Source: Sphingomonas oryzagri (lineage in GTDB: Bacteria; Pseudomonadota; Alphaproteobacteria; Sphingomonadales; Sphingomonadaceae). From it: a stretch of DNA of 64,000 nt. Position 1 is the first letter of the stretch. The number at the start of each line of letters is the position of its first letter. The notes beneath the pieces were generated by a model. That model made no database searches. It was not told the DNA's origin and worked only from the letters and a program-made list of their open reading frames with translations. The DNA lies in assembly GCF_029906645.1 (NCBI RefSeq), contig NZ_JARYGZ010000002.1, positions 186,001 through 250,000 of the forward strand. The letters are read 5' to 3'. Below, in pieces: positions 18,008-27,450 of this stretch. The translations under genes and the position numbers were made by a program.

Positions 18008-19213
18008 ATGCAGACCGCTCCGAACCTGATGCCGATTCCCGGCCACGTCGATCCCGTGCCCGTGCCGCGTGCCGAGCCGGCCAGCGCCGACGGCCGCCGC
18101 AGCCTCGTCGGCCTCACCCGTGATCAGATCCGGGGCGAACTGGAAGCCGCCGGCATGGAGCCGAAGCAGGCCAAGCTACGCGCCAAGCAGCTGTGGCACT
18201 GGATCTACAATCGCGGCGCCACCGCGTTCGCGACGATGACCGACATCGCCAAGGCGCAACATCCGTGGCTCGCCGAGCGATTCACGGTGGATCGCCCCGA
18301 AGTCGTCGAGGCGCAGGTCTCCAACGACGGCACGCGCAAGTGGCTGCTGCGCTCCACCGACGGCCACGATTTCGAAATGGTGTTCATTCCCGACGCCGAT
18401 CGCGGCACGCTCTGCGTGTCCTCGCAGGTCGGCTGCACGCTCAACTGCCGATTCTGCCACACCGGCACGATGCGCCTCGTCCGCAACCTGACGCCGGGCG
18501 AGATCGTCGGCCAGGTGATGCTGGCGCGCGACAGCCTCGGCGAGTGGCCGAGTCAGCCCGAGGGGCGGATGCTCACCAACATCGTGATGATGGGCATGGG
18601 CGAGCCGCTCTACAATTTCGACGCGGTGCGCGATGCGCTGGCGATCGTGATGGACGGCGACGGCCTCGCGCTGTCGAAGCGACGGATCACGCTTTCCACC
18701 TCGGGCGTCGTCCCGATGATGGAGCGCGCCGGCAAGGAGATCGGCGTCAACCTCGCGGTATCGCTCCACGCCGTCACCAAGGACGTGCGCGACGAGATCG
18801 TGCCGATCAACAAGAAGTACGGCATCGAGGAGCTGCTGCAGGCCTGCGCCGATTATCCCGGCGCCAACAATGCGCGCCGTATCACCTTCGAATATGTGAT
18901 GCTCAAGGACAAGAACGACAGCGACGCCGATGCGCGCGAGCTGGTCCGCCTGATCCGCAAATACAAGCTGCCCGCCAAGGTGAACCTGATCCCGTTCAAT
19001 CCGTGGCCGGGGGCGCCCTACGAATGTTCGACGCCGGATCGCATCCGCAGCTTCTCGAACATCGTGTTCGAGGCCGGCATCTCGGCACCGGTGCGCACGC
19101 CGCGCGGGCGCGACATCGATGCGGCGTGCGGCCAGCTCAAGACCTCGGCCGAGAAGCGCAGCCGCGCCGAGCTGGATCGGCTGGCGGAAGAAAAGCAGGC
19201 GGCGCTCGGTTAG
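18008..19213 (+). CDS. rlmN: 23S rRNA (adenine2503-C2) / tRNA (adenine37-C2)-methyltransferase
   Basis: A 401-residue dual-specificity radical-SAM RNA methyltransferase that makes 2-methyladenosine at 23S rRNA A2503 and tRNA A37. The radical SAM cysteines are in [12 protein letters not shown] (C-x3-C-x2-C). The N-terminal accessory domain has [14 protein letters not shown], and the mid-protein signatures [13 protein letters not shown] and [12 protein letters not shown] are classic. Catalytic cysteines are expected near the C-terminus in DAACGQL. It is somewhat longer than E. coli RlmN because of a poorly conserved N-terminal 35 residues. An ATG at 17996 (MCAVM..) is an equally possible start. 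Confidence 0.95.
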   Translation: MQTAPNLMPIPGHVDPVPVPRAEPASADGRRSLVGLTRDQIRGELEAAGMEPKQAKLRAKQLWHWIYNRGATAFATMTDIAKAQHPWLAERFTVDRPEVVEAQVSNDGTRKWLLRSTDGHDFEMVFIPDADRGTLCVSSQVGCTLNCRFCHTGTMRLVRNLTPGEIVGQVMLARDSLGEWPSQPEGRMLTNIVMMGMGEPLYNFDAVRDALAIVMDGDGLALSKRRITLSTSGVVPMMERAGKEIGVNLAVSLHAVTKDVRDEIVPINKKYGIEELLQACADYPGANNARRITFEYVMLKDKNDSDADARELVRLIRKYKLPAKVNLIPFNPWPGAPYECSTPDRIRSFSNIVFEAGISAPVRTPRGRDIDAACGQLKTSAEKRSRAELDRLAEEKQAALG

Positions 19214-19252
19214 GCTTGATCGGGGGCGGGGCGACCGCCTAACAGTTCTGTA

Positions 19253-20476
19253 ATGCTACTCGATCCGTTGCTTCGCCGTATCGTCAAACAGGGCGAGCTG
19301 ATCATCACCGACGCCGAGGGCAAGGTGCACCATTATGGCGCGCCCGACCCTGAGCGTCGCCCGGTCCGCCTGACCTTCCACGACAAGCGCGTGCCGCTCG
19401 ACGTCATGCGGCGCCCGACGCTGGGCTTTCCCGAAGCCTATATGGACGGGCGGCTGGACGTCGAGGGCGACGACATCCTCGCCTTCGTCGATCTGTTCCG
19501 GTTCAATGCGCGCTGGGAATCGGCGGTCGACGACGGCCTCGGCGTCGGCGAGCATCCGTGGCTGACGAAGCTCGGCCGGTTCAACTCGCTGGTCCAGTCG
19601 AAGCGCAACGTCGCGCATCATTACGACCTCAGCGATCGGCTCTACGATCTCTTCCTCGATCGCGACAAACAATATAGCTGCGCCTACTTCACGCCCGAGA
19701 ACGAGGATCGCGACCTCGATCGCGCGCAGCTGGCGAAGAAGGCGCACATCGCCGCCAAGCTGAACCTGAAGCCCGGCCAGCGCGTGCTCGACATCGGCTG
19801 CGGCTGGGGCGGCATGGCGCTCTACCTGAACCGGGTCGCGGACGTCGACGTGCTGGGCATCACGCTCAGCGAGGAACAGCTCAAGGTCGCGAAGCGCCGT
19901 GCTGCGGAGGCTGGCGTCGCCGATCGCGTGAAATTCGAGCTGATCGACTATCGCACGCTCACCGGCAGGTTCGATCGGATCGTCTCGGTCGGCATGTTCG
20001 AGCATGTCGGCGCGCCGTCGTTCCGCGAATATTTCGCCAAGGTGCGAGATCTGCTGGCCGACGACGGCGTCGCGCTGATCCACACGATCGGCCGCATGGG
20101 GCCGCCGAGCTACACCGACAGCTTCACGGCGAAATACATCTTCCCCGGCGGCTATATCCCGGCGCTGTCCGAAACGGTCGCGGCAAGCGAGCGCGAGCAT
20201 CTGATGCTGAGCGACGTCGAGGTACTGCGCCTCCATTACGGCTACACCATTCAGCATTGGTACGATCGCGCCGGCGCCGCGAAGGAGCAGATCGTCGCGC
20301 TTTACGACGAGCGATTCTACCGCATGTGGCGCTTCTACCTCGCCGGTGCGCTGACCGCGTTCACGCAGGCCGACATGGTGAACTTCCAGCTGCAATATGT
20401 GAAGGATCGCCACGCGCTGCCGCTGACGCGCGATTATATCGCGGAGACCGAGAAGGCCCTGCTGGCGAAGGGCTGA
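19253..20476 (+). CDS. Cyclopropane-fatty-acyl-phospholipid synthase family SAM methyltransferase
   Basis: A 407-residue enzyme of the CFA synthase family. It transfers a methylene from SAM to the double bond of unsaturated acyl chains in membrane phospholipids. The N-terminal lipid-binding domain (LTFHDKRVPLDVMRRPTLGFPEAYMDGRLDVEGDD) precedes the SAM domain with QSKRNVAHHYDLSDRLYDLFLD, the SAM loop VLDIGCGWGGMALYL and the catalytic stretch ERIVSVGMFEHVG-type (here DRIVSVGMFEHVG) and HTIGRMGPPSYTDSF..YIFPGGYIP. Length and order match CfaA proteins of alphaproteobacteria, some of which have other methyltransferase roles. It follows rlmN by 39 bases. Confidence 0.9.
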   Translation: MLLDPLLRRIVKQGELIITDAEGKVHHYGAPDPERRPVRLTFHDKRVPLDVMRRPTLGFPEAYMDGRLDVEGDDILAFVDLFRFNARWESAVDDGLGVGEHPWLTKLGRFNSLVQSKRNVAHHYDLSDRLYDLFLDRDKQYSCAYFTPENEDRDLDRAQLAKKAHIAAKLNLKPGQRVLDIGCGWGGMALYLNRVADVDVLGITLSEEQLKVAKRRAAEAGVADRVKFELIDYRTLTGRFDRIVSVGMFEHVGAPSFREYFAKVRDLLADDGVALIHTIGRMGPPSYTDSFTAKYIFPGGYIPALSETVAASEREHLMLSDVEVLRLHYGYTIQHWYDRAGAAKEQIVALYDERFYRMWRFYLAGALTAFTQADMVNFQLQYVKDRHALPLTRDYIAETEKALLAKG

Positions 20477-20499
20477 TCCTCATCCTCCCTGCGCGCGGC

Positions 20500-20607
20500 G
20501 TGGGGAGGGGGACCGCCAGCCGAAGGCTGGTGGTGGAGGGGCAAGTGCCGCGCATCTCCCCTCCACCATCCTTCGGATGGTCCCCCTCCCCATCTGCGAT
20601 GGGGAGG
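20500..20607. repeat. Intergenic inverted-repeat element (REP/MITE-like, sphingomonad type)
   Basis: About 108 bases between the CFA synthase gene and the EF-hand gene. The outer arms are GGGGAGGGGGACC (20501-20513) and GGTCCCCCTCCCC (20579-20591). Inside are two hairpins, CCAGCC-CGAA-GGCTGG and CCATCC-TTC-GGATGG, and GGTGGAGGGG pairs with CCCCTCCACC. A third hairpin CCTCCCCATC-TGC-GATGGGGAGG (20585-20607) closes it, followed by ATTTAA, so it may act as a terminator. The arrangement looks like the repeat families scattered in sphingomonad genomes. No coding sequence lies in it. Confidence 0.75.
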
Positions 20608-20609
20608 AT

Positions 20610-21038
20610 TTAATGCGCCGCCCGCGCCGCCTTGTCCTGCTCCTTCGCCATCTTCCGCTTGATGCTCTGCGCCTTGCGCGCCTCGTCCGGCGTCACGGTG
20701 CCGTCGTGGTTGAGGTCCGCCCCGTCGAAATGGGCGAGCGCCGCCGCCACGAAATTGCCGCGCGGGATGCGCCCGGTATGCGCCTGATCGACGGCATCGA
20801 ATTGCGCATCGACCTTCGCCCAGCCCGTCGCCGTCGGCGTGCCGCCCTTCGCCTTGACGATTCGCGCCAGCGCGGCGTGATATTCGTCGCGCGTCAGGAT
20901 GCCGTCATGGTTGGCGTCGGCCTTGTCGAACTCGCTCTCCGCCCGGCGCTGGACGTCGGCGCGCTGCACCGGCGGCGGATCGGCGAGCGCCGGGCCGGCG
21001 AGCAGCAGGACGGGCAACAGGCCCAGGCATTTCCGCAT
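20610..21038 (-). CDS. EF-hand calcium-binding exported protein
   Basis: A 142-residue protein with a signal peptide ([19 protein letters not shown]) and three EF-hand-like loops. The first ([12 protein letters not shown]) and third ([12 protein letters not shown]) fit the 12-residue calcium loop with D-x-N-x-D-G and a closing E. The middle one ([12 protein letters not shown]) lacks key acids and is probably not functional. The tail is Lys/Ala-rich. Its job is unknown; such proteins usually buffer or sense Ca2+ in the periplasm. It is transcribed away from argG, with 88 bases between the starts. Its stop codon directly abuts the inverted-repeat element at 20500-20607. Confidence 0.85.
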   Translation of the reverse strand: MRKCLGLLPVLLLAGPALADPPPVQRADVQRRAESEFDKADANHDGILTRDEYHAALARIVKAKGGTPTATGWAKVDAQFDAVDQAHTGRIPRGNFVAAALAHFDGADLNHDGTVTPDEARKAQSIKRKMAKEQDKAARAAH

Positions 21039-21126
21039 CGTGACACTCCGGGTTGAACCAGCGGCCTTGCGATGGCACAGGCGCGCGCGTCCGGTAACCC
21101 CCAACCCTTCAAAGGAATCAGCCATC

Positions 21127-22350
21127 ATGACGCAGCCCGCGGTCAACCGCGTCGTCCTCGCCTATTCGGGCGGCCTCGACACCAGCGTCATCCTCAAATG
21201 GCTGAAGGAGACCTACAATTGCGAGGTCGTCACCTTCACCGCCGATCTCGGCCAGGGCGAGGAGCTGGAGCCGGCGCGCGCCAAGGCCGAGCTGATGGGC
21301 GTGAAGCCCGAGCATATCTTCATCGACGATCTCCGCGAGGAGTTCGTGAAGGACTATGTCTTCCCGATGATGCGCGCCAACGCGCTCTATGAGGGGCTCT
21401 ACCTGCTCGGCACCTCGATCGCCCGGCCGCTGATCGCCAAGCGCCAGATCGAGATCGCCAAGCTGGTCGGTGCCGATGCCGTCAGCCACGGCGCCACCGG
21501 CAAGGGCAACGATCAGGTCCGCTTCGAGCTCGGCTATTACGCGCTCCAGCCCGACATCAAGGTGATCGCGCCGTGGCGCGAGTGGGATCTCACCAGCCGC
21601 ACGAAGCTGATCGAATATGCCGAGAAGCACCAGATTCCGGTGCCCAAGGACAAGCGCGGCGAATCGCCCTTCTCCACCGACGCGAACCTCCTGCACACCT
21701 CGTCCGAGGGCAAGGTGCTGGAGGATCCGTGGGAAGAGGTACCGAACTACGTCTATTCGCGCACCAACGATCCCGAGACCGCGCCCGATACGCCCGAATA
21801 TATCACCATCGATTTCGAGCGTGGCGACGGCGTGGCGCTGAACGGCGAGGCGGTATCGCCCGCGACCCTGCTCGCGAAGCTCAACGATCTGGGCAAGACC
21901 CACGGCATCGGCCGGCTCGATCTGGTCGAGAACCGCTTCGTCGGCATGAAGTCGCGCGGCATGTACGAGACGCCGGGCGGCACCATCTACCACGCCGCGC
22001 ATCGCGGCATCGAGCAGATCACGCTCGATCGCGGCGCCGCGCACCTGAAGGACGAGTTGGCGATCCGTTATGCGGAGCTCGTCTATAACGGCTTCTGGTT
22101 CTCGCCCGAGCGCGAGATGTTGCAGGCCGCGATCGACCATTCGCAGGAGAAGGTGGCGGGCACCGTCCGCCTCAAGCTCTACAAGGGCTCCGTCTCGGTG
22201 GTCGGCCGCAAGTCGCCCAACACGCTCTATTCGGAGAAGGTCGTCACCTTCGAGGACGATGCCGGCGCCTACGACCAGCGCGACGCGGCGGGCTTCATCA
22301 AGCTGAACGCGCTACGGCTGCGTTTGCTGGGCCGCCGCGACGGGCGGTAA
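21127..22350 (+). CDS. argG: Argininosuccinate synthase
   Basis: A 407-residue type I argininosuccinate synthase, which joins citrulline and aspartate with ATP in arginine synthesis. The N-terminal PP-loop is [18 protein letters not shown] (residues 9-26), followed by [14 protein letters not shown], the citrulline/aspartate site [17 protein letters not shown] and [13 protein letters not shown], all diagnostic. Length fits the family. The ATG at 21127 has AAAGGAA upstream. Its last 39 bases overlap the convergent gene at 22312-23898, which is unusual. argB of the same pathway is in the window at 35162-36073, but is not linked. Confidence 0.97.
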   Translation: MTQPAVNRVVLAYSGGLDTSVILKWLKETYNCEVVTFTADLGQGEELEPARAKAELMGVKPEHIFIDDLREEFVKDYVFPMMRANALYEGLYLLGTSIARPLIAKRQIEIAKLVGADAVSHGATGKGNDQVRFELGYYALQPDIKVIAPWREWDLTSRTKLIEYAEKHQIPVPKDKRGESPFSTDANLLHTSSEGKVLEDPWEEVPNYVYSRTNDPETAPDTPEYITIDFERGDGVALNGEAVSPATLLAKLNDLGKTHGIGRLDLVENRFVGMKSRGMYETPGGTIYHAAHRGIEQITLDRGAAHLKDELAIRYAELVYNGFWFSPEREMLQAAIDHSQEKVAGTVRLKLYKGSVSVVGRKSPNTLYSEKVVTFEDDAGAYDQRDAAGFIKLNALRLRLLGRRDGR

Positions 22351-23898
22351 ATCCAGCCGCCGGAGACCGATCAGGTCGATCTGGCGCGAGCGGAACGTTC
22401 CCACCTCCACGCGCTCGCGTTCGAGCGCGTGGAGCATGACATCGCCCTTGTCGTAGAGTTCGGGGCTGAGGCGCAGCAGCCAGATGGTCGGCGGGCGCGT
22501 CGCCTCGCTGGTGCGCATCAGCCCATCGATCTGCGCGGGATAGAGCGACACCGCGCCCATGCTGCCGGTCGGGTGGAAGCCCGGCACCACCAGCGCGGGC
22601 ATCGGCGCCGGCACCTGCCGCCACGGCAGCGCGCGCCGCTGGTCCTGCAGCGCGTAGGCCAGCGGCAGCGCCCCCTCGTTGGGATAGGCCCAGACGACAT
22701 CGCCCGGCGCCATGCGCGGCTCCAGCCATTCGATCGCCCCGTACCAGTCCTGCGGAGGCCCGCGCCGCGCCTCCTCGCGATCGATGGCCGACGTCGCACC
22801 GACGACCAGCACGAAACCGGCGAGCGCGACCCACGCCCCCCGTCCCGGCCAGGCGAGGCCGAGGCTCACCAGCAGCAGCGCCGGCACGGCCGTCGGGCTC
22901 AGCGTGCGGGCCAGGAACACCGGCGAGACCGTCGCCGACAGCAGGATCGAGAGCGCCACCGGCAGCACCGCCATCAGCAGCAGGACGCCGAGCACCCGCA
23001 CCCCGCCGACCCGCCGCATCAGCAGCGCGCCGCCCGCCGCCGCCAGTCCCAGCCCGATCAGGCAGGCCCACAGGTTCCAGTTGAGCCAGATCTGCGCGAC
23101 CGTGATCGGCACGGCGGGTGCATCGAACACCACCCAGCCGGTCTGCACCCATGTCCGCGCCTGATGGAGCATGATCAGGAAGGCCGGCAGGTACAGCAGC
23201 CCGACCGCCACCTGCCCACCGACCAGCCACGCCCAGTCGCCACGCTTCAGGTTCGGCCCCAGCACCGCCACGACCAGCGCCAGCGTCATCGTCAGCCCGA
23301 ACAGCGGCCCGAGGCTGTGCAGCCACAGCATCAGCGCCTCGCAGACGAAAAAGCCGATGATCGACAGGCGATCGAGCGGGCGACGCATCGCGTCGTCCTT
23401 CACCAGTCGCAGCAGCGGCAGCAGGCTCAACCCATAGACGAGGATCATCACCGGATAGGGTCGCACCTGCCGGCTCATCGCGATCAGCAAAGGCTGGAGC
23501 GAGACGAGGATCAGCATCGCCGCGATCAGCCAGCCGCGCTCCCGCGCCGACATGCGGGTCTGCCGTCCCAGCCGGCCCGCAACCATTCCCGCGACCGCGA
23601 TCGTCGCCAGCCCGCACAGCAGCCCCAGCATCCGCCGCGCGATCAGGCTATGGCCGGTCAGCAGGCCCCACAGCCGCACCATCGAATAATAGACCGGCGG
23701 GTGCGTCTCGTACTGCGGCACCATCCGCCAGATGAAACCGAAGGGGTGATCGCCGGCGAAAGCCGAATAGGCCTCGTCCAGCCACAGCGGATCGGTCGCT
23801 GCGCCATGGAAGCGCAGCAAGGCGCCGGTGACGATCGCCACCACCGCCACGATCGCCGCGATTTCCGCCCCGCGCCGTTCCGAAACCGTTGCCGCCAT
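22312..23898 (-). CDS. GT-C fold (glycosyltransferase family 39-like) membrane protein
   Basis: A 528-residue polytopic membrane protein. The first helix is followed by [22 protein letters not shown], matching the acidic first periplasmic loop (D-E) of PMT/ArnT-type GT39 enzymes that move sugars from polyprenyl phosphate carriers. About 10 further helices follow, then a soluble C-terminal part ([21 protein letters not shown] and on). Acceptor and sugar are unknown. The start at 23898 ([10 protein letters not shown]) was chosen because the upstream in-frame residues to 24015 look non-coding. It is divergent from the UGM-like gene and overlaps the end of argG by 39 bases on the other strand. 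It fits the surrounding glycan locus. Confidence 0.75.
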   Translation of the reverse strand: MAATVSERRGAEIAAIVAVVAIVTGALLRFHGAATDPLWLDEAYSAFAGDHPFGFIWRMVPQYETHPPVYYSMVRLWGLLTGHSLIARRMLGLLCGLATIAVAGMVAGRLGRQTRMSARERGWLIAAMLILVSLQPLLIAMSRQVRPYPVMILVYGLSLLPLLRLVKDDAMRRPLDRLSIIGFFVCEALMLWLHSLGPLFGLTMTLALVVAVLGPNLKRGDWAWLVGGQVAVGLLYLPAFLIMLHQARTWVQTGWVVFDAPAVPITVAQIWLNWNLWACLIGLGLAAAGGALLMRRVGGVRVLGVLLLMAVLPVALSILLSATVSPVFLARTLSPTAVPALLLVSLGLAWPGRGAWVALAGFVLVVGATSAIDREEARRGPPQDWYGAIEWLEPRMAPGDVVWAYPNEGALPLAYALQDQRRALPWRQVPAPMPALVVPGFHPTGSMGAVSLYPAQIDGLMRTSEATRPPTIWLLRLSPELYDKGDVMLHALERERVEVGTFRSRQIDLIGLRRLDLPPVAAAQQTQP

Positions 23899-24056
23899 AC
23901 GCCAAGTCCCCGCCCCCGGGTGATTCGCGCGTAGCGAACATTCCGGCCGCAGAACATCCCGCAAAAACCAGCCGCCGCACCGATGCGGGACGCGCCTTAA
24001 CCCCAAATTATCCATTCTCCGGCATCCGGAGTTCAGTATCGCCCGGGGAGACGAGC

Positions 24057-25598
24057 GTGGGTGCGCATTCCGATCAAGTCGACGTTGCCATCATCGGTGC
24101 AGGCCCCGCCGGCCTGACCGCCGCCTATCTGTTGACCAAGGCGGGCAAGACGGTGACGGTGATCGAGAAGGATCCGGTCTATGTCGGCGGCATCAGCCGC
24201 ACCGTGGAGCACAACGGCTTCCGATTCGACATCGGCGGCCACCGCTTCTTTTCCAAATCGAAGGAGGTCGTCGACCTCTGGAACGAGATCCTGCCCGACG
24301 ATTTCATCGAGCGGCCGCGGATGAGCCGCATCTATTACGAGGGCAAGTTCTACAGCTACCCGCTGCGCGCGTTCGAGGCGCTGTTCAACCTCGGCATCCT
24401 GCGCTCGACCGCCTGCATGGCGAGCTACGTCCGCTGGAAGCTCTTTCCCAAGAAGGAGGCGAAGAGCTTTCAGGACTGGACGATCAACCAGTTCGGATCG
24501 AAGCTCTTCGGCATCTTCTTCAAGACCTACACCGAGAAGGTGTGGGGTATGCCCTGTGACGAAATCTCCGCCGACTGGGCGGCGCAGCGCATCAAGGGCC
24601 TGAGCCTCGGCAAGGCTGTGCTGGACGGCTTCAAGCGCTCGCTGGGCCTCAACAAGCGCCCCAATGACGGCATGGAGACCAAGACGCTGCTGGAGAGCTT
24701 CCGCTATCCGCGTCGCGGCCCCGGCATGATGTGGGATGCGGCGCGCGATCGCGTGGTCGAGGGCGGCAACCATGTGCTGATGGGCCATGGCCTGAAGCAG
24801 CTCAGCCACGATTCGGAAGGCTGGCGCATGGTCGCGACCGGACCGGAGGGCGATCGCGTGATCCGCGCGAAGGACCTCATCTCGTCGGCGCCGATGCGCG
24901 AGCTGGCCGGCCGCATCCATCCGCTGCCGAAGACGCTGCCCGACGCGCTCGATCTCAAGTATCGCGACTTCCTGACCGTCGCGTTGATGATCCGCTCGGA
25001 AGACCTGTTCCCCGACAACTGGATCTACATCCACGATTCAAAGGTGAAGGTTGGCCGCATCCAGAATTTCCGGTCGTGGTCGCCCGAGATGGTGCCCGAT
25101 CCGGGACTCGCCTGCGTCGGCCTCGAATATTTCTGCTTCGAGGGTGACGGCCTGTGGGCCTCGCCCGACGACGTGCTGGTCGATCTCGCGAAGAAGGAGA
25201 TGGGCATCCTCGGCCTGTGCGATCCCGCCACCGTCGAGGGCGGCGTCGTGGTGCGGCAGGAAAAGGCCTATCCGATCTACGACGACGCCTATGCCGCGCA
25301 TGTCGATGCGATGCGCAAGGAGCTGGAGGATGCCTATCCGACGCTCCACCTCGTCGGCCGCAACGGCATGCACCGCTACAACAACCAGGATCATGCGATG
25401 ATGACGGCGATGCTGACCGTCCGCAACATCCTGGCCGGCGCGCGCGTCTACGATTGCTGGCAGGTCAATGAGGATGCCGAATATCACGAGAGCGGCAACG
25501 AAGGCGCCGAGGCGACCATCGCCAAGCCGCTCGACGAGGACCAGAAGGCCGCGCTTGATTCCGTGCGTGCGGTGCCGCGCCGCCTGAAGGCGGCGTGA
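24057..25598 (+). CDS. FAD-dependent oxidoreductase, UDP-galactopyranose mutase / amine-oxidase-like
   Basis: A 513-residue flavoprotein. The FAD site VAIIGAGPAGLTAAYLLTKAG begins at residue 10, followed by VIEKDPVYVGGISRTVEHNGFRFDIGGHRFFSKS, the glycine-rich loop of UDP-galactopyranose mutase-like and protoporphyrinogen-oxidase-like enzymes. Further UGM-like sections are FFKTYTEKVWGMPCDEISADWAAQRIKGL and the C-terminal GRNGMHRYNNQDHAMMTAMLTVRNI. It is longer than classical UGM (about 370-390) and belongs to a group seen in glycan loci. The reaction is not certain. The start is the GTG at 24057 with GGGGAG upstream. It overlaps the next gene (GTGA), so the two are translated together. Confidence 0.8.
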   Translation: MGAHSDQVDVAIIGAGPAGLTAAYLLTKAGKTVTVIEKDPVYVGGISRTVEHNGFRFDIGGHRFFSKSKEVVDLWNEILPDDFIERPRMSRIYYEGKFYSYPLRAFEALFNLGILRSTACMASYVRWKLFPKKEAKSFQDWTINQFGSKLFGIFFKTYTEKVWGMPCDEISADWAAQRIKGLSLGKAVLDGFKRSLGLNKRPNDGMETKTLLESFRYPRRGPGMMWDAARDRVVEGGNHVLMGHGLKQLSHDSEGWRMVATGPEGDRVIRAKDLISSAPMRELAGRIHPLPKTLPDALDLKYRDFLTVALMIRSEDLFPDNWIYIHDSKVKVGRIQNFRSWSPEMVPDPGLACVGLEYFCFEGDGLWASPDDVLVDLAKKEMGILGLCDPATVEGGVVVRQEKAYPIYDDAYAAHVDAMRKELEDAYPTLHLVGRNGMHRYNNQDHAMMTAMLTVRNILAGARVYDCWQVNEDAEYHESGNEGAEATIAKPLDEDQKAALDSVRAVPRRLKAA

Positions 25599-27403
25599 CC
25601 GGGCTGCCGGAGGCGGAGCGCTACACCGTGCGGCCGCATCCGGCCGGCGGCGGCACCCGTCATGCCATCGCGCTCGCCGCGATCTGGCTGGCGGGCTGCG
25701 CGCTCCTGCTCTTCTTCTTCCGCGACGATATCGGCGGGGCGCCTTTCTCCGATCCCGACGATTACATGCGCCTCCAACAGGTGCGGGATTGGATGGCGGG
25801 CCAGAGCTGGTTCGACGTCACCCAATATCGGATCAATCCGCCGCACGGCCTGCTGATGCACTGGTCGCGGCTGGTCGACCTGCCGCTGGCGGGTACGATC
25901 GCGCTGCTGCGACCGTTGGTCGGGCCGGCGCAGGCGGAAATCTACGCCTGCGCTATCGTGCCACTGATTTCACTCGGCCTCGCCGCGCTCGCCATTGCAG
26001 GCATCGCACAGCGGCTCATGGGCCGCGGCGTCGCGCTCGCCGCCATGGCCTTCTGCATGATCGCGCCCGAGCTGCTGTGGGCCGCCCGGCCGATGCGGAT
26101 CGACCATCATGGCTGGCAGCTCGCCTGCGCCGCCGCGATGGCCTGGGCACTGATCGGCAACCGTGAGCCGCGCCGCGCCGCGCTCGCCGGTCTGTTCGCG
26201 GCGCTGTGGATGCACATCTCGCTGGAAGGCCTGCCCTTCACCGCCGCTTGCGGCGCGTGGCTGGGCTTGCGCTGGATGATCCAGCCGACCGACGAGCGCT
26301 GGCGCCTGCCCGCTTTCCTCGGCACGGCGGCGGTCGCGAGCCTCGGACTGTTCCTGATCGCGCACGGTGGCGCGCTGTTCGACCGCACCTTCTGCGATGC
26401 CGTCTCTCCGGTCCATATGGGTCTGCTGACGGTGGCGGCGATCGGCTCCGCCCTCGCCTGCCGTATCGCGCCGACGCACTGGCTGGCGCGCGGCGCCATG
26501 CTGGGCGTCACGGCGGTGGTCGCGGGCCTCGTCTACAAGCTCGGCGCGCCGCAATGCGCGGGCGGGCCGTTCGCGGCGCTCGATCCGCTCACCTATCGCC
26601 TCTGGTATCTCGCTATCCCCGAAGGCCTGCCGATCTGGCGCCAGACTCCGCAGGCGGCGGCGCTCGCCATCGCCTATCCGCTGGTCGGCCTCGCCGGCTG
26701 CGTCGTCGGCTGGCGCCGCGCGGAGGACAAGGGGGCGTGGCTCGATCTCAGCGCGCTGCTGGTCGCCGCGACCCTCATTGCCGCGATGCTGATCCGCGCC
26801 TGCGCCTGCGCCAACGCGCTGGCGGTGCCGGGCGCGCTCGCCTTCCTGCCGGCGGCGGGGGCGGCGATGAAGCGCACTACCGCCAGCCTGCTCCGCGTCC
26901 TGGCGGGCGCCGGCGCCGGACTACTGGCTTTCCCGCTGGCCATCGATCTGCTGGCGCTGGCGATGGTCCATACGGGCCACGCCGAGGACCGCAATCGCGG
27001 TGTCGCCATCGCCACCGCGCGCACCTGCATGGCGCCCGCCAACCTCGCGGCGCTGGACCGACTGCCGAAAAGCGTCTTCCTCACGCCGATGGACGAAGCA
27101 CCGGCGGTGATCGTCGACAGCCATCACGAGGCGGTCGGCAGTGGCTATCATCGTAATGTCGGCGTGATGCACGATATTCTCACTCTCTGGATGGGCGACG
27201 AGGCCAACGCGCGCCGCCTGATCGCCGCGCATGGCGCGACGCACCTCTTCTTCTGCCCCGGCGACGCGGAGTTGCGGATGACCGCTCGCGAGGCGCCGCG
27301 GGGCTTCGCCGCGCGCCTGATCGGCGGCTCGCCCCCCGCATGGCTTCGCCCGGTGGCGGTTCCGGGTCTTTCGGCTGGCCGCGTCTACGCGATCGCCCCC
27401 TGA
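25595..27403 (+). CDS. Polytopic GT-C-like membrane protein, paralogue 1
   Basis: A 602-residue membrane protein with about 12 helices. Residues 50-100 carry FSDPDDYMRLQQVRDW, then QYRINPPHGLLMHWSRLVDL, and residues 168-177 are RIDHHGWQLA. The acidic pair in the first loop (DPDD) resembles the STT3/GT-C metal site, so an oligosaccharyl- or glycosyl-transferase on polyprenyl carriers is likely, but not proven. The C-terminal soluble part holds SHHEAVGSGYHRN. The protein at 31237-33147 shares all of these blocks. The GTG start at 25595 overlaps the TGA of the UGM-like gene. No named family is recognised. Confidence 0.75.
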   Translation: MTGLPEAERYTVRPHPAGGGTRHAIALAAIWLAGCALLLFFFRDDIGGAPFSDPDDYMRLQQVRDWMAGQSWFDVTQYRINPPHGLLMHWSRLVDLPLAGTIALLRPLVGPAQAEIYACAIVPLISLGLAALAIAGIAQRLMGRGVALAAMAFCMIAPELLWAARPMRIDHHGWQLACAAAMAWALIGNREPRRAALAGLFAALWMHISLEGLPFTAACGAWLGLRWMIQPTDERWRLPAFLGTAAVASLGLFLIAHGGALFDRTFCDAVSPVHMGLLTVAAIGSALACRIAPTHWLARGAMLGVTAVVAGLVYKLGAPQCAGGPFAALDPLTYRLWYLAIPEGLPIWRQTPQAAALAIAYPLVGLAGCVVGWRRAEDKGAWLDLSALLVAATLIAAMLIRACACANALAVPGALAFLPAAGAAMKRTTASLLRVLAGAGAGLLAFPLAIDLLALAMVHTGHAEDRNRGVAIATARTCMAPANLAALDRLPKSVFLTPMDEAPAVIVDSHHEAVGSGYHRNVGVMHDILTLWMGDEANARRLIAAHGATHLFFCPGDAELRMTAREAPRGFAARLIGGSPPAWLRPVAVPGLSAGRVYAIAP

Positions 27404-27450
27404 TCGCCGCTTGCCCCCGCCCACCGCGCCGGACTATCGCGGTATCGACC

